From NCBI RefSeq assembly GCF_000002425.4, contig NC_037265.1:12418330-12482329 (forward strand): a stretch of DNA of 64,000 nucleotides. The letters run 5' to 3'. Shown here one piece after another: positions 1 to 12,205 of the stretch (position 1 is the first letter of the stretch; each line of letters starts with the position of its first letter). A model generated the notes under the pieces. The model saw nothing but the letters and a program-made list of their open reading frames with translations, did no database searches and was not told the DNA's origin. The DNA is from Physcomitrium patens. Lineage: Eukaryota; Streptophyta; Bryopsida; Funariales; Funariaceae. Position numbers and translations under genes: made by a program.

Positions 1-154
1 CCTTAAATTTCTTTTTTATAAGGTTCCATAGTAGGCTCCACCTACATAACTGCCTTAAGCCTTTTCTAGAAGGTTTTATGGAGGGTGCTACCTAAACAAT
101 TGCCCTAAAGACTTTCTAGAATGTTTCATAGTGGGTCCTATATAGTCTACTAAC
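1..154. repeat. Three-unit tandem repeat, about 51 bp period
   Basis: Three diverged units start near 1, 53 and 103. Each begins with a CCTTAA/CCCTAAAG-like stretch, continues with a TCTAGAAGGTT-like core and ends with GTGGGTCC- or GGCTCCACCTA-like sequence. The left side is cut by the window edge, so the array may be longer. No coding potential was seen here or in 155-440. Confidence 0.6.
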
Positions 155-1499
155 TTAATTTCAATTCTAAAAACTTCCTTGGTTCTAACTATCTATCATT
201 ATATAAATATTTTATCTATACCGTGTTATAATTATGGATTGATAAAGGATATTATATTGGATAGAAAAATTTAATTTATAATAAGATTTTATAGAATCTT
301 TCAAAAAATATCAAAGGTGGTTATAAAACTTTTAAATTAATATTTTTTTTAAAAAAAAAATGAAATTTTGAAGCTATATTTGAGATGTATCATCAACTAT
401 TATTAAGATTATTGAGTAATTTTTTTGCTATTGTCAAATTTTTTCATAATAATATGATGTCATGTAATAATACCACCATTAGGTGAAAAAAAAGAAAAGT
501 ATTTTATTATAAAAGAGCCTAATTAAAAATATATAATAAAAAATTATAGATAAATGATAGGCATGTAATAAAATCTATTAGTATTGGAACTAATTTTTAT
601 AAAAATAGACTCTATTTACTTTATAGAGTCATAAATAAAGTAAAATAAAGGTACATCAAAAGAATAAAAGATATGGACTTGTGTAAGAGGAAATGAAGAG
701 TTGATTTTAGCAAAAACTACTTCAAGAAGATAAGAATTGATATCCAAAGAATATCAATTACCAATCAAGATCAAAATCAAACCTTGAAGCACAAAACTGA
801 GTACCTTTAGTAACTTTGGAGTTTTTTTGCAAATTAGAGAGTAGAATTTGAGAGTAAACTTAAGAAAAGATTTTTGAGTATTGATTTCATATCATTTGGA
901 TTAATATTGAGATTTTGAGGGATTTTCAAAATTAATGATGTACTTAGTAGTTTTAGATTTTGAAAAATAAAAATAGATTTATAAATTTTAGGATTTTGTA
1001 AGTTTTGTAATATATGTATGGATAAAAATTGAAAAAATTATTATGCATATTTTAAATGTATGAAGTATTTGAGATCAATTAAGTTATTAGATTGAAGTAC
1101 ATGAAGATTTTTGTGGATTATAGTCTCAAAAATTTGAGATTTAAGGTTGGTGAGTGATTCTAAGATCTAGCAATTTTTGTTAATTGAATTGAAGTAAAAT
1201 TTAATAAAATCAATTCAGACTTGAATATCTACACATGATTCAATTTTCAAAGTAATTGAATGGTTTAACAATGAAAAATTAGTGTTGAAAGATCAACATT
1301 TAAGTTAGAAAAGGAAGGCAGCCAATAACTGAGAGGTTTTGAAAACTTTTCTTACAATTGATAAGTCTGATTCTTTTCAAAACTTTTGTGCTTGTTAATT
1401 ACTTATTGATCAAAGCCTGGGTGAAATTTTAGTAAAGCTCTATAATTCAATTAATATTTATTGAGATTTCAAATAGCTTTAATAATTAATTAAAATTTA

Positions 1500-1850
1500 T
1501 TTGAAATTTTCTTAGGATTGTTTAAAATTTAAGGTTTTATTTGAAATTGGCCTAAGATTAAGATTTAGGATTTGTTTAAGATGTGATTACAATTTTTAAA
1601 AAATTTGATAGGATTTGATTAGGATTAAAGATTTGATCTAGAATTAAGATTTAGGATTTAATTAGGATTTGGTATAAGATTAAGATTTAAGATTTGTTTA
1701 AGATTTTATTTAGAAATTATTTAAAATTTGATAAGGATTTATTTAGGATTTGATTAGAGTTTATTTAGGATTTAGGATTTTATTAAGATTTATTAAAGAT
1801 TGTAATAGGATTTAATTAGGATTTAATTAAGATTTTTAATTTTAATATTT
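1500..1850. repeat. 11-bp minisatellite (AGGATTTGATT-like), array 1
   Basis: Degenerate tandem units close to AGGATTTGATT / AGGATTTAATT run through the stretch, with frequent TTTAAGATT variants. The same array type follows the second repeat unit at 3,105-3,386 and resumes at 9,399. No ORF of interest. Confidence 0.7.
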
Positions 1851-1868
1851 GTTTAAAGATATTTTTTA

Positions 1869-1895
1869 TTATATATATATATATATATATATATT
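1869..1895. repeat. (AT)n microsatellite
   Basis: Perfect AT dinucleotide run inside the T-rich tail of repeat unit 1. Confidence 0.9.
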
Positions 1896-2062
1896 TAGAT
1901 TAATTTATGATTTCTTTATATTTATTTTATAAGTTCTTGAAACTTCTTTTGGATTTAATTAAAAATTGACTAATATTTTTATAATTTAATTAATATTTGT
2001 TTGAGATTCTATTAGAGTTGTTAGGATTATCTTGTTGCAAGTTATATTTTTTTTTACAGCTA

Positions 2063-3386
2063 TGTTGTCGTGTTGTAAGATGACTATATGGTGAAAGATG
2101 ATAATATGGATCTTATTATAAAAGAGCCAAGTTAAAAGATAAAGTAGAAAAATATGGATAAAAGATAGGAAGGTAGTAAAACTTTTAGTAGTAATGCTGC
2201 CTTTCTAGAAAAATGACTTCTACTTACTTTGTAGGGCCATAAATAAGGCAAATCAAAGTAGATTGGAAAAATAAATGATATAAGCATCTTAAGGAGGAAG
2301 TTAAGAGTAACTTCTAGTAAAAATTACTTACGAAAACTAGATATTGATACCCGGAGAGGGCCAGTTAAAAATTAAGGTCGAAATCAGACCCCAAGGAACA
2401 AAACCAAGCTCCAATGATGATTTGGAGATTCTTTGGTAGATCAAAAAATGGAATTAGAGAGCAGACTTAATAAAGTTTTGATAAGCATTGGTTTTGGATG
2501 ATTTGAATTTCTATTGACTTTTTGAGAGTTCTATAAAATTGGGATTTGTTTTGGGTAACTTTGGATTTGTGAAATAAAGTGGATGATACTTTTTGAAGAA
2601 TTTTGTAAGTTTAGCAATAGATTTGTAGATGAAATTTTGAAGATTTGTGAATTTATATGTGTTCAATATATGCTATGAGTTTGAGCTAGATTGAAGACTT
2701 GGATCGAGGTTTATTGAGATTTAAATGTGTCAGGATCTCAAAAAGTAGAGTTTTAGGTCTAGTGAGGGTTTCTAAGATTTCTTGTAATCTATCAATTGGA
2801 TTGGAGTGAAAATTACCTATGTAGATAGTAGATTTATTTTTCTACATATTTGAGAAATTTAAAATCAATCAAATGGTTCAATAAAGAAATACTGATGTTG
2901 AAAATTCAACATTCAGATTAAAGAAGAAGATCAGCCAACATCTGAGCAAATATTAGGAACATTCTTGTTTTTGGTGAGTTTGATCTTCTTCAAAAAAATT
3001 GTGCTTTTTTTCAGTTTAATTGTTAAGAGGTGTGTAAATTTTGATTTAAAATCAATAGTTCATTCATTAATTATTGAGGTTTAAATTTCTTATAGAAATT
3101 ACTTGAAATTATTTAGGATTTGGTTAAAATTTGTTTAGGATTTGATTAGGATTTGGTTATGATTTGGTTAGAATTTGATTAGGATGTGATTAGAATTTAA
3201 CTAGGATTTGATTAGGATTTTATTTGGATTTGATTAGGTTTTGGTTAGGATTTGACCAGGATTTGGTTAGGATTTGGTTAGAATTTGATTAGGCTTTGTT
3301 TAGGATTTGATAAGGATTAGATAAGGATTTATTTAGGATTTGATTAGATTTTATTAAGGTTTGTTTAAGGTTTGATTAGGATTTGG
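2063..3386 (+). repeat. LTR-like block plus minisatellite, unit 2 (left part)
   Basis: Second copy of the unit that starts near 450. It opens with TGTTGTCGTGTTGTAAGATG and carries the same landmarks, including the palindrome TGTTGAAAATTCAACA. The 11-bp minisatellite begins near 3,105 and is interrupted at 3,386 by insertion of a family-1 retrotransposon; it resumes at 9,399. Confidence 0.5.
3105..3386. repeat. 11-bp minisatellite, array 2 (left half)
   Basis: Units close to AGGATTTGATT / AGGATTTGGTT are repeated more regularly than in array 1. The array is split by the retrotransposon at 3,387-9,393 and continues at 9,399-9,560. The TTTGG of one unit (3,382-3,386) is duplicated on the far side (9,394-9,398) as the target-site duplication. 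Confidence 0.75.
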
Positions 3387-3937
3387 TGTCAAGGACGGGA
3401 ACTCGATAAAAAAGAAATTCAGATAAGTAAGCCTTCACTCAAAGAAAGGTAACAAAATATAAATAAACAAGTATGTATATTGAAAGAAAAACTGGAATGG
3501 CTATTGCCAAAAGACAAGAAAACTAAAGACCCTTGAAACTAGAATAGAAGGAAGAAAGGAGTTGATAAGAGTGAAGAAGCCTTCACTCTTGTCTCTATAT
3601 ATACTATCTAATTAGGAGCTACGTGGCGACGTTCTATAGGACCTCTAATATGTGTTGACTTTGTAGGACACATGCCTTGACTTATAAGGTAAGTTTTTCT
3701 ACGTGTGGGCCACATAGTTAGCTTGGTCTTCAAGCTAACAACATGTGTGGCACATGGCCAACTTGTTGACCACAATTCTAATCCAAAAAGTCAATTAAAG
3801 ACACCTATGAAGTCAAAGCAGCATCTATAAAGCTTCTAAGAAGCTTCCATATTAAATATTATAGAATTAACTTACTTTTACTTACTTCCACCTATTTGTA
3901 TATGCAATTACTAGCTTACATGAGTATGTTCGTGACA
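3387..3937 (-). repeat. 3' LTR of copy 1
   Basis: The 551-bp sequence matches the reverse complement of the family-1 LTR at 14,102. It carries the TATA segment, the palindromic TTAGCTTG...CAAGCTAA motif and terminal TGTCA/TGACA. The C-rich complement of the polypurine tract follows it at about 3,938-3,952. Confidence 0.92.
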
Positions 3938-4074
3938 TTACCCTCTCTTCTAGGGACGAGTTCCATGAAGAGCGATCATCATATGTTGAAGAAATCTATG
4001 ATGCAACAAATTGTATTCGCCACATACTTTGATCTTTGTCTTCTTCGAAGATGATTGATAGGGCCTCTCAACCA

Positions 4075-4401
4075 TCAATAGTGTCCCATACTTGGACGGA
4101 AAGACCACCCAGTTATTTGATCATTGTTGAGGCCTTCATAACTTCCTTCGAATAGAACATTTGGAACACCATCAGGAGTTGTTTCTACCTCTAGCAAAAT
4201 CACCAAATATTGAGAGTCCCTTTTCAAATCGTGATACCAAACGCGTTGTATCTTGCCATCTATTCGAGGAAGAACATGTCGTTCTTGAAGATCTTCATCT
4301 CGATTGCGTCGTCTTGAAGGATGTGACAAACATAATGTCTCATCCGGCATGTCAGCAAATGAAGGCTCTTGAGTCGAATCCATTGGTTGTTGGTTCTCCA
4401 T
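4075..4401 (-). pseudogene. ORF3-like region of copy 1
   Basis: An open stretch of 108 codons between the chromodomain end of pol and the 3' LTR. It begins MENQQP and includes SRRRNRDEDLQERHVLPR and FEGSYEGLNNDQITGW. The corresponding region of copy B (24,893-25,315) has the same segments in the same place, and traces occur in copies 2, 3 and 4. I know no family for it. It is hydrophilic and arginine/glutamate-rich, with no membrane segment or signal peptide. It may be an accessory protein of the element or a fossil of one; I assign no function. Part of a broken element. Confidence 0.55.
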
Positions 4402-4559
4402 CTCCTGAGCATGAAAACTACAAAGAAGCTACAAACAAGGATTGAAAGTAGAATGTTATCTTGTTTAGATGTGTTTCTTTTATAAAGAAGGTTTTCATCT
4501 TCATTTTGATGGATGTTATCGATGAAAAGCCTCCACCACCTTTGTTGCATTTACAAGAT

Positions 4560-7500
4560 TCTTTATTAGCTCCCATGTACATTCACTAATATCATATCCG
4601 TGCCAATGGATAAGATATTCTAATTTATTTTGATGCCACCTTGAATCTACGACTTCTTCTACTTCAAACTCTTCATTATTGTCTACTTCTATAGAAGGAG
4701 GTGGAGCTTGTCATCTTCTTGATATGTCCACTATCTTGTATGGTTCAAGAAGAGACACATGGAATAGTAGATGGATTTTCATTAACTCCGGTAGATATAA
4801 ACGATATGCAACTAGATTGATTTGTGCAGAAATAAAAAATGGTCCAAGTCTTTGATAGTCCAACTTGTCACAAGGACGAGTGGTCTTGATATTGTGACGA
4901 AGTAGCCATACCTTATCACCCAAGATAAATGGTGGTTGTTCCTTTCGATGGACATTCGTATTGACCTTTTGTTGTTCTTGAGCCTCTTTTAACTGCGCCT
5001 TCATCATTGTATGTAGCTCTGATAAATGAATCGCCAAATCTTTCATAGCAGGATTATCAACTTTTGAAAAATCAAAAGTATCAAGTCATGGATGATAACC
5101 ATAATTAGTAAAGAAAGGTGTTTGTTTTGTAGAAGAATGTACTGTATTATTGTAAGCAAACTCTAGCAATGGCAAAAGACTTCTCCAATCATCTTGTTGG
5201 TAGTTGATGGTACATCTTAAATATTGCTCCAAAACTTGATTAACACACTCCGTTTGTCTATTAGTTTGAAGATAGAATGCCGAAGATAGTTTTATGTCCA
5301 CTTTTAGAATCTTGAAAAGAGTCCGCCAAGATCTTGATACAAATTGAATTCCCCTATCTGATATAATATCCTTGGATAATCCATGATAGCTATAGATATT
5401 GTCAAGAAAGAGCTTAGCTGTTTCTTCACATATGATAGATTTTATACATGGTACAAAATGTGCCATCTTGATAAAACGATCTACTATCATGAATATAGAG
5501 TCACAAGAACCTGAGATTGGAAGATCCATGATGAAGTCCATAGAAACAAAAGACCATGGTTGTTTTAGAATGGATAATGGCTGAAGAAGTCCAAAAGGTT
5601 GATGATGAGGAGGAGTTTTTGATCTTGAGCAAACATCACATGATTGTACAAAATCTTTGACTGCCTTCCACATTTGAGGCCACCAAAAATCCTTAGATAT
5701 TAGCTCCAAAGTCTTATTATATCCAAATGTCCTACTGCTGGAAAGTCGTGACGAGCTTCAAGAATACATAAACGTACTTCTTTTTTTGGAACATATAGGC
5801 ATCCTTCGAAATAGAGTAGGTTGTTCTTGATGTCAAATTTAGAGGGATCATGAGATTTAGAAGAATTATTCTTGATATCATGAACAAGAGGGTCTAAAGA
5901 CATACTTAACTGGACTTGCTTAAGAAAAGTTAAATCAATAGTCAATGTTGATTTTATTGCTCAAAGATGAAATTACTATGGCTTCAAGAGAACCGTTCTT
6001 TGTTGCTCAAAAGTTGTATCTCCTTCTTTTGGTATAAGATAAGAACATCTAGACAAGGCATCGGACAAACTTTGTTGTTTTCCTGGCCGATAAGTGATTA
6101 TGAATTCGAATCTTGATAAAGACATGCTCCAAGGAGCTTGACGATGATTTAATACACGTGTTGATATAAAATACTCGAGGTTCTTGTGATCCATATACAC
6201 AGTGACTGGACTAGAAGTGCCTTCTAGATAATGATGCCATTCTTGAAAAGAATCCATGATTGCAAGAAGTTCTTTGTCGTGGATCTCATAATTGATTTCT
6301 ATTGTTGAGAATTTTCTTGAATGAAAGGCTACTAGATGAAGTTTGTCATCTGTTCCTATTTGTGATAAAACCACATCCAAATCAAAGTCTGATGCATCTA
6401 TTTCAATAAAGAATGCTTTAGAAAAATCAACACGATACAAGGTTGGTGCAAAAATAAACGTTGTCTTCAAAGATTCAAAAGCAACTTCCGCTTCTTGATT
6501 CCATTAGAGTTTGTCTTTACAAGTCAAATGTATAAGTAGAGCTGCAACTAGAGAGAAGTCCTTGATGAAGATCCGATAGTAGTTGGCAAATCCCAAAAAG
6601 CATTGAACATCTCTTACCACTTTTGGAATCTTCCAATCTATAATAGTTTGAAGTTTCTTAGGATCCATCATAAGTCCATCATTTGAAATGATGTAACCTA
6701 AGAAATTGACTTGAGTAGTGTAGAATACACACTTTTTTATCTTGGCATAGAGTCCTGCATCTCTTAATTTTTAACACATGATGAACATGAAGTTCATGTT
6801 CTTCTGGATTCTTAGAATAGATTAAGATGTCATCTAGATAACAGACCACAAAATTATCCAAAAACTCTCAAAAAACATCATTCATTAGATATTGAAAAGC
6901 TGCTGGTGTATTTGTAAGTCCAAAAGGTATGACATTGTATTCAAAATGTCCATATCTAGTTCAAAACGTAGTCTTCCATTCATCTCTTTTTTTGATACGT
7001 ACTAGATTGTATGCTTTGTGAAGATCGATTTTTGTATAGATCTTAGCTTGATTTAGCTGATGAAGAAGTCCAGATATTAAAGGTAGTGGATACATATTCT
7101 TGATAGTAATCTTGTTGAGTCCTCAATAATTAATATACATCTGCAACGATCCATCTTTTTTCTTCACAAATAGAAATGGAGCTACTGCCGAAGAATTATA
7201 ATGGCATATGAAACCACAATAAATCTAAAATGATTGGATTTGAGGGAGATCTAATGATATTAAATACTACAAAGCTATTATGACTATTGATTATTACTTC
7301 TATAGGAAGGGTTTCGTGAGTAATATCCCAAGAAGACAATGGACAACCATCTATGACTTCTACATGAACATGTTTAGTTTTCTTTACTAAAGATATGTTA
7401 TGTCTTTTAGTAAATTTTTCATCTAAAAAACACGCCAAGGCTCCTGAATCTAACTAGTGAGAGGCTTTATAATATTTAGGTCCTAAAATAACATTTAATA

Positions 7501-7560
7501 TAAAACAAGGAGAGGGCTCTGAGGAGAGAATAAGACCTTTACTAGATGTTTTGCAAGGTT
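4560..7560 (-). pseudogene. Decayed pol of copy 1
   Basis: Ordered remains of a Ty3/Gypsy polyprotein are read on the minus strand. They are a chromodomain-like stretch (LEYLIHWHGYDIS, about 4,590-4,660), integrase (about 4,750-5,900, with FWWPQMWKAVKDFVQSCDVC), RNase H (about 6,050-6,450), reverse transcriptase with a [12 protein letters not shown] motif near 6,830, and a protease-like stretch near 7,200-7,450. It matches pol of copies A and B throughout and is interrupted many times. It has the domain order of chromoviruses, with integrase after RNase H and a C-terminal chromodomain. Confidence 0.9.
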
Positions 7561-7599
7561 CCAACCGCACGGTCCCTATTGTAGCTGAACAAACTCATT

Positions 7600-8570
7600 T
7601 TCTAACACATTATCTTCTTCACAGCCATACTCGTCATTTGGTGATTACGTCATTTTTTTGGACAATGTTGAGCAGTGTGCTTTGGTTCTCCACAATATAA
7701 ACATAATCCTTCTTGAGGACGACGAGTCTTTTCTTGCTCAGTAAGAGGTTTGAAACATACTGCATCAATTGGCACATCCTCTACTTTCAAATGTATGTGT
7801 TGAAGAGGTGTTTGTATTGCCATTGAATTATAGTAACGTTGAGGTCGATTCTCAGATCAAAATTCATAAAGGCGATTGTCGCACTTCACAGCAAAGTCAA
7901 TTGCTTGACTCAATGTTTGAGAAACAGATAAGTTGAGCATTAATTTTTTTACTTCATAATCCGTAGAGAAATTGGCTAATAAGTGCAACATCATCCCACT
8001 TGATAACAATTACAATTTGCCAAAATTGTGAAGCATACAACGTTACTGATCGATTGCCTTGCCGTAAAATATGGATCTTATTAGTTGCAATACGAATTAC
8101 ATCATGTTTTCCATACATGGATCGAAACTCTACTAGAAAATCCTCTAGATTATCCAATATTGGATCTCGTCGTTCAAGAAAAGATGAAAATCAAGATAGT
8201 GCTGAATTTGAAAGAAGCGTATCAATGAATCTAACTTGCGATCTTAGAGTTGGATAGCTTTGGAGTTGAAGTTCAATCATAAGTTGTACATGATTGATAA
8301 ATCCTCGAAACTTAGATCTGGTGCCATCAAACTTCTCGGGTAGGATAATTCTTGGTTCTCTAACACTGGAAGGGCATTCCACCATAGGAGAAAGGACATG
8401 ATTTGGTGTAGATGTTGAAGCAACTCCAACCATTTCTATATCATCACTTCTTGCCAATCTTGTTGCTCCTTGTGGTGGTAAATTGAGTTGATGCATCGCA
8501 AGCATTAACTCTCTCAATTGCTCTTACATTTGTGCCATTGCACTCTTCATTTTAGCAAGTTCTGCGATGA
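7600..8570 (-). pseudogene. Decayed gag of copy 1
   Basis: Gag-like remains match the plus-strand gag genes at 14,866 and 20,300. The capsid-like part around 8,190-8,500 includes PEKFDGTRSKFRGFINHVQL, and the zinc-knuckle segment lies near 7,660-7,730. About 210 bp of leader separate it from the 5' LTR at 8,781. Confidence 0.88.
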
Positions 8571-8780
8571 TAATACTTAAAAAAGAGAAGATGTCTAATA
8601 TTGCTCAAGACAAATAAAAGAGAGGACTTGAGAACAAAGAAAATACTAAGGACAATATCAGTTTAGAAGAAGGTAATCTGTAACTTCTAATATGCTTGTG
8701 TCTTATCAAAAAAAAGGCATAATCCACTCTTAATCAAGATTAGATAAAACTCTGATTTTGTAGGTTTACTCTTGTCAATC

Positions 8781-9393
8781 TGTCAAGGACAAGAATTCGA
8801 TAAAAAAGAAATTCGGACAAGTGAGCCTTTACTCAAAGAAAGGTAACAAAATATAAATAAACAAGTATGTGTATTGAAAGAAAAATTGGAATGGCTATTG
8901 CCAAAAGACAAGAAAACTAGAGACCCTTGAAACTAGACTAGAAGCAAGAAAGGAGTTGACAAGAGTGAAGAAGCCTTTACTCTTGTCTTTATATATACTA
9001 TCTAACTTGGAGCTACGTGGCGATGTTCTATAGGACCTCCAATATGTATTGACTTTGTAGGACACATGCCTTGACTTGTAAGGCAAGTTTTTTTACGTGT
9101 GGGCGACATAGTTAGCTTGAACTTCAATCTAACAACATGTGTGGTACATGGCCAACTTGTTGACCACGTTTCTAATCCAAAAAGTCAATTAAAGACACCT
9201 ATGAAGTCAAAGCAGCATCTATAAAGCTTCTAAGAAGCTTCCATATTAAATACTATAGAATTAACTTACTTTTATCTACTTTTACTTACTTCTACATATT
9301 TGTATATGTAATTATGAGTATGTCCGTGACAATTGACATACTTCCATCTATTAGTACATGTAATTACTAGCTTACATGAGTATGTCCATGACA
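8781..9393 (-). repeat. 5' LTR of copy 1 with a duplicated terminus
   Basis: A complete LTR occupies 8,781-9,331. A further 62 bp (9,332-9,393) repeats the outer LTR end, including AATTACTAGCTTACATGAG and a second terminal CATGACA. The TTTGG duplication matches the outermost end, so the remnant belongs to the inserted element. The leader side at 8,762-8,780 reads CTCTTGTCAATC, the complement of the family-1 primer site. Confidence 0.8.
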
Positions 9394-9398
9394 TTTGG

Positions 9399-9800
9399 TT
9401 AAGATTTTTTTAGGATTTGACTAGAATTTGGTTAGGATTTGTTAGAGTTTGACTAAGATTTATTTTGGATTAATTAGGATTTGATTAGGATTTGACTAGG
9501 ATTTCATTAGAATTTGATTAGGATTTGATTAGGATTTGATTAGAATTTAACTAGGATTTAATTATACTTTTTATTTTAATATTTTATTAAGATTTTTATT
9601 TTAGTATGTTTTTGAATTCCTATGTTATTTCTTTATGATTTCTTTAAACGATCTTTAGGAGTACTTTGTGTTTCTTACATAATTTCTTCATAATTTTGAT
9701 TGAATTTAATTGATATTTGAATTATACTTGTTAATCTTTAATTATAATTTATTTAAGAATCTATTAGAATTCTTAGGACTTGTTGTTGTAATTTTTCTTT
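9399..9800. repeat. 11-bp minisatellite array 2 (right half) and unit-2 tail
   Basis: AGGATTTGATT-like units resume right after the TTTGG duplication and run to about 9,560. The following T-rich 240 bp resemble 1,860-2,050, completing repeat unit 2. Joining across the inserted element gives a unit of about 1.7 kb, close to unit 1. Confidence 0.65.
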
Positions 9801-10038
9801 TATCTTCTACAAATAAATATTCGGTGCATTTTCAAGCCGGACACCACATAATACAACAACGTGTCTAGTACATTTTCAAGCAAGCTTCATATAATATAAC
9901 AATAGTATATTTTTCTACTCAATAAATTCTTTTTTATAATAATTATGCTTATCATTCATAACTTAATACTTTTAGCTTCTAAAATATTGATAATCTTGTC
10001 ACAAAAGATTTGACATAACATTTGTCAAAGCTACTTGC

Positions 10039-10042
10039 TGTC

Positions 10043-10100
<58 letters not shown>

Positions 10101-10515
10101 TTTAATAATTAATTAGATAATATAATGAGATAGAAATAAATAATAGTAAGTTAATTTGATAATATCTTATGGAGAAGCTTCCTAGAAGCTTTATAGATGC
10201 AGTTTCAATCTTTATATATATTTATAGGTGATTGATAGGTTGAATACTTAACTAGTAAATTAGCTACATGTCACTCAAGTTGGTAGCTTGAATTATAAAA
10301 TAACCATGTATTAGAGATCTTATAGAATGTCATCTTATAGCTTATAGTTAGATAGTATATATAGAGGCAAGAATGAAGTTTTTTTCAATCTTATCAATGC
10401 CTATTTAATTTTTAGTCTTATTTTAAGACTTTTTAGTCTTTTTGTCTTTGATAATAGCCATTCTAATTTAATATTATACTATCTTTGGATAATTTTTTAG
10501 TCCTTTTGAATGACA
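10039..10515 (+). repeat. Diverged solo LTR related to family 1
   Basis: The sequence starts TGTCAC and ends TGACA. In the same order as the family-1 LTR it carries AGTAAGTTAATT, GAAGCTTCCTAGAA, TTAGATAGTATATATAGAGGCAAG and AATAGCCATTC segments. A (TA)n run fills the first 60 bp. No gag or pol follows and I see no convincing target duplication, so a solo LTR is the simplest reading. Confidence 0.7.
10046..10097. repeat. (TA)n microsatellite
   Basis: A TA dinucleotide run of about 50 bp inside the solo LTR; it expanded after or during LTR decay. Confidence 0.9.
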
Positions 10516-11648
10516 TAAGAGTATATAGATCTTTTAATTTTTTAAGATTCATGTCGTTAACACTTATAACAATAAATATATAATTAAAAAAAACTTAAGA
10601 AGGACTAAAAGTCTACTTAAATACTTATTATAAGGAACAACCTTAATTCCATGTTAGAGACAAGATATGATTATTTTGTCATAATATCAAAACTAGTCAC
10701 TTTTGTAATATATTGGATTATTGTAGACTTAGACTATTTTTGATTTGTAAATATATCAATGTACTTTCTTATCAATTATATTTGCTGGATTTTATAAAGA
10801 TCCATTTTATAATCTATGTATTTTTTTAGCTATAAAAGATAGTAGATATACTAAAAAAATATAAATATTACTTCTATCTATAAAAATAGATAATAATAAA
10901 AAATTATAGATCAAAAGATTTTCATATACAAGGTAGTATAAAAATAGATTGAAATATAATACATATTAATAGATATGATGTTAGTGAACTTAGATGAGAG
11001 TCAATCAAGAATCTTACAAATGCAATAAAAAAGATTGATGGTCTTCTATGAGCCAAATTTTTGACCCACAATGTAGTTAGAAAAAAATTATTAAAATAAA
11101 TCAATAGAGTTAAAAAGAGAAAAATTTGGATGTAGTTGAGTAGGATAAATTATTAAAGAAAAGGCTCATTCATGTATTAAGAGCCAAATATAATTACAAT
11201 GGTCAATGAAATAATTATGGTTTAAAATTAAATTAAGTAGGGACTATAGTGTCATATTAAAAAAGTAATAAAAAAAAGAATAAATGGTAGAAAATATGCT
11301 AATTAAACCTTTAGAACTTAAAAAATATATTAAAAATAGTAATTTTTTTGAACATATCATTTTAAAGAAAAAATAGAATAAAAAATAATTCTAAAAAGAT
11401 TTTTAAGAATCTCTCATAAAGATGTGTTGAAAATTAAAAAAAAAAAAAAAAAAAAAAATACACACACACACATATAAACATTAATTGGTGACCTACTATG
11501 TCGGACCAATCTAGGCTTTGTAAGTTCTAGTTTAGATAAGTTTAGACTAGGCAAGCTATGTTAATTGTATTGAATGAGCAAGATTTGGAGTGCCAAAATT
11601 TGAACATAACAAATTAATGAGGGCAGTGAGGTGAAATGGCCCAAAAGG
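10516..11648. other. AT-rich stretch without a recognisable gene
   Basis: I see no supported coding region, RNA gene or known repeat. A poly-A run followed by a short (CA)n stretch lies at about 11,436-11,473. The 130 bp before 11,649 are somewhat richer in G and C and form the left flank of copy 2. Confidence 0.6.
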
Positions 11649-12205
11649 TGTCAAGGACAAGAACATAATAAAGACAAATAAACAAGTGAGACTTCTTTCA
11701 AAGAAAGATGAAAAAATAAAAATAAATTGATATGTATATTAAAAAAGAAACTGGAATGGCTATTGCCAAAATACAAGAAAATTAGAGACCCTTAAAACTA
11801 AACTGGAAGTAAGAATGGAATCGACAAGAGTGAAGAAGGCTTCACTCTTATCTCTATATATATTATCTAACTAGGGGCTATGTGGCAACGTTCTATAAGA
11901 CCTCTAATATGTGTTGATTTTGTAGGACACATGCCTTGACTTACAAGGTAAGTTTTTCTCCGTGTAGGCCACATAGTTAGCTTGGTCTTCAAGCTAACAA
12001 CATGTGTAGCACATGGCCAACTTGTTTACCACGTTTCTAATCCAAAAGTCAATTAAAGACACCTATAAAGTCAAAATAACATCTATAAAGCTTCTAGGAA
12101 GCTTTTATACCAAATACTATAGAATTAACTTACTTTTACTTACTTTTATTTATTTCTACCTATTTATACATATAATTATTGGTTTACATGTATATGTCCA
12201 TGATA
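11649..12205 (-). repeat. 3' LTR of copy 2
   Basis: It begins TGTCAAGGACAAG and ends TCCATGATA, followed by TTACCCCTCTTTCTAGGG, the complement of the polypurine tract. It matches the family-1 LTR along its length with scattered changes. Confidence 0.9.

Larger units (their letters stand above)
450..2062 (+). repeat. LTR-like block plus minisatellite, unit 1 of a 1.6-kb tandem pair
   Basis: The block opens with a TGTCATGTAATAATACC-like motif and is matched over its length by sequence starting near 2,063. Shared landmarks are an ATTATAAAAGAGCC segment, a TTACTTTATAGAGTC / TTACTTTGTAGGGCC segment, and a near-palindrome (GTTGAAAGATCAACA here). The 11-bp minisatellite and a roughly 200-bp T-rich tail then follow. 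The same opening motif recurs near 37,145 and 62,985, so this is probably an old LTR family, though I did not find its coding part here. Identity between units is low, judged by eye. Confidence 0.5.
3387..9393 (-). mobile_element. Family-1 Ty3/Gypsy chromovirus, decayed copy 1
   Basis: A nearly full-length Tf1/sushi-type element read on the minus strand. Its ends are TGTCAAGG and CATGACA, and a 5-bp TTTGG duplication flanks it. Left to right on the plus strand it holds the 3' LTR (3,387-3,937), an ORF3 region, chromodomain, integrase, RNase H, reverse transcriptase, protease, gag, a leader and the 5' LTR (8,781-9,331 plus a 62-bp terminal remnant). The self-priming site next to the 5' LTR is kept. 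It is a fossil with roughly ten or more breaks. The two LTRs differ at about 30 positions by eye (around 6%), so it is clearly older than the array at 12.6-25.9 kb. Confidence 0.93.

Noticed and set aside
3105-3386. Minisatellite as a telomere-like or CRISPR-like array
   Set aside because: Units are 11 bp, degenerate and without spacers, and the sequence is not a known telomere motif; similar arrays are interspersed with retrotransposons.
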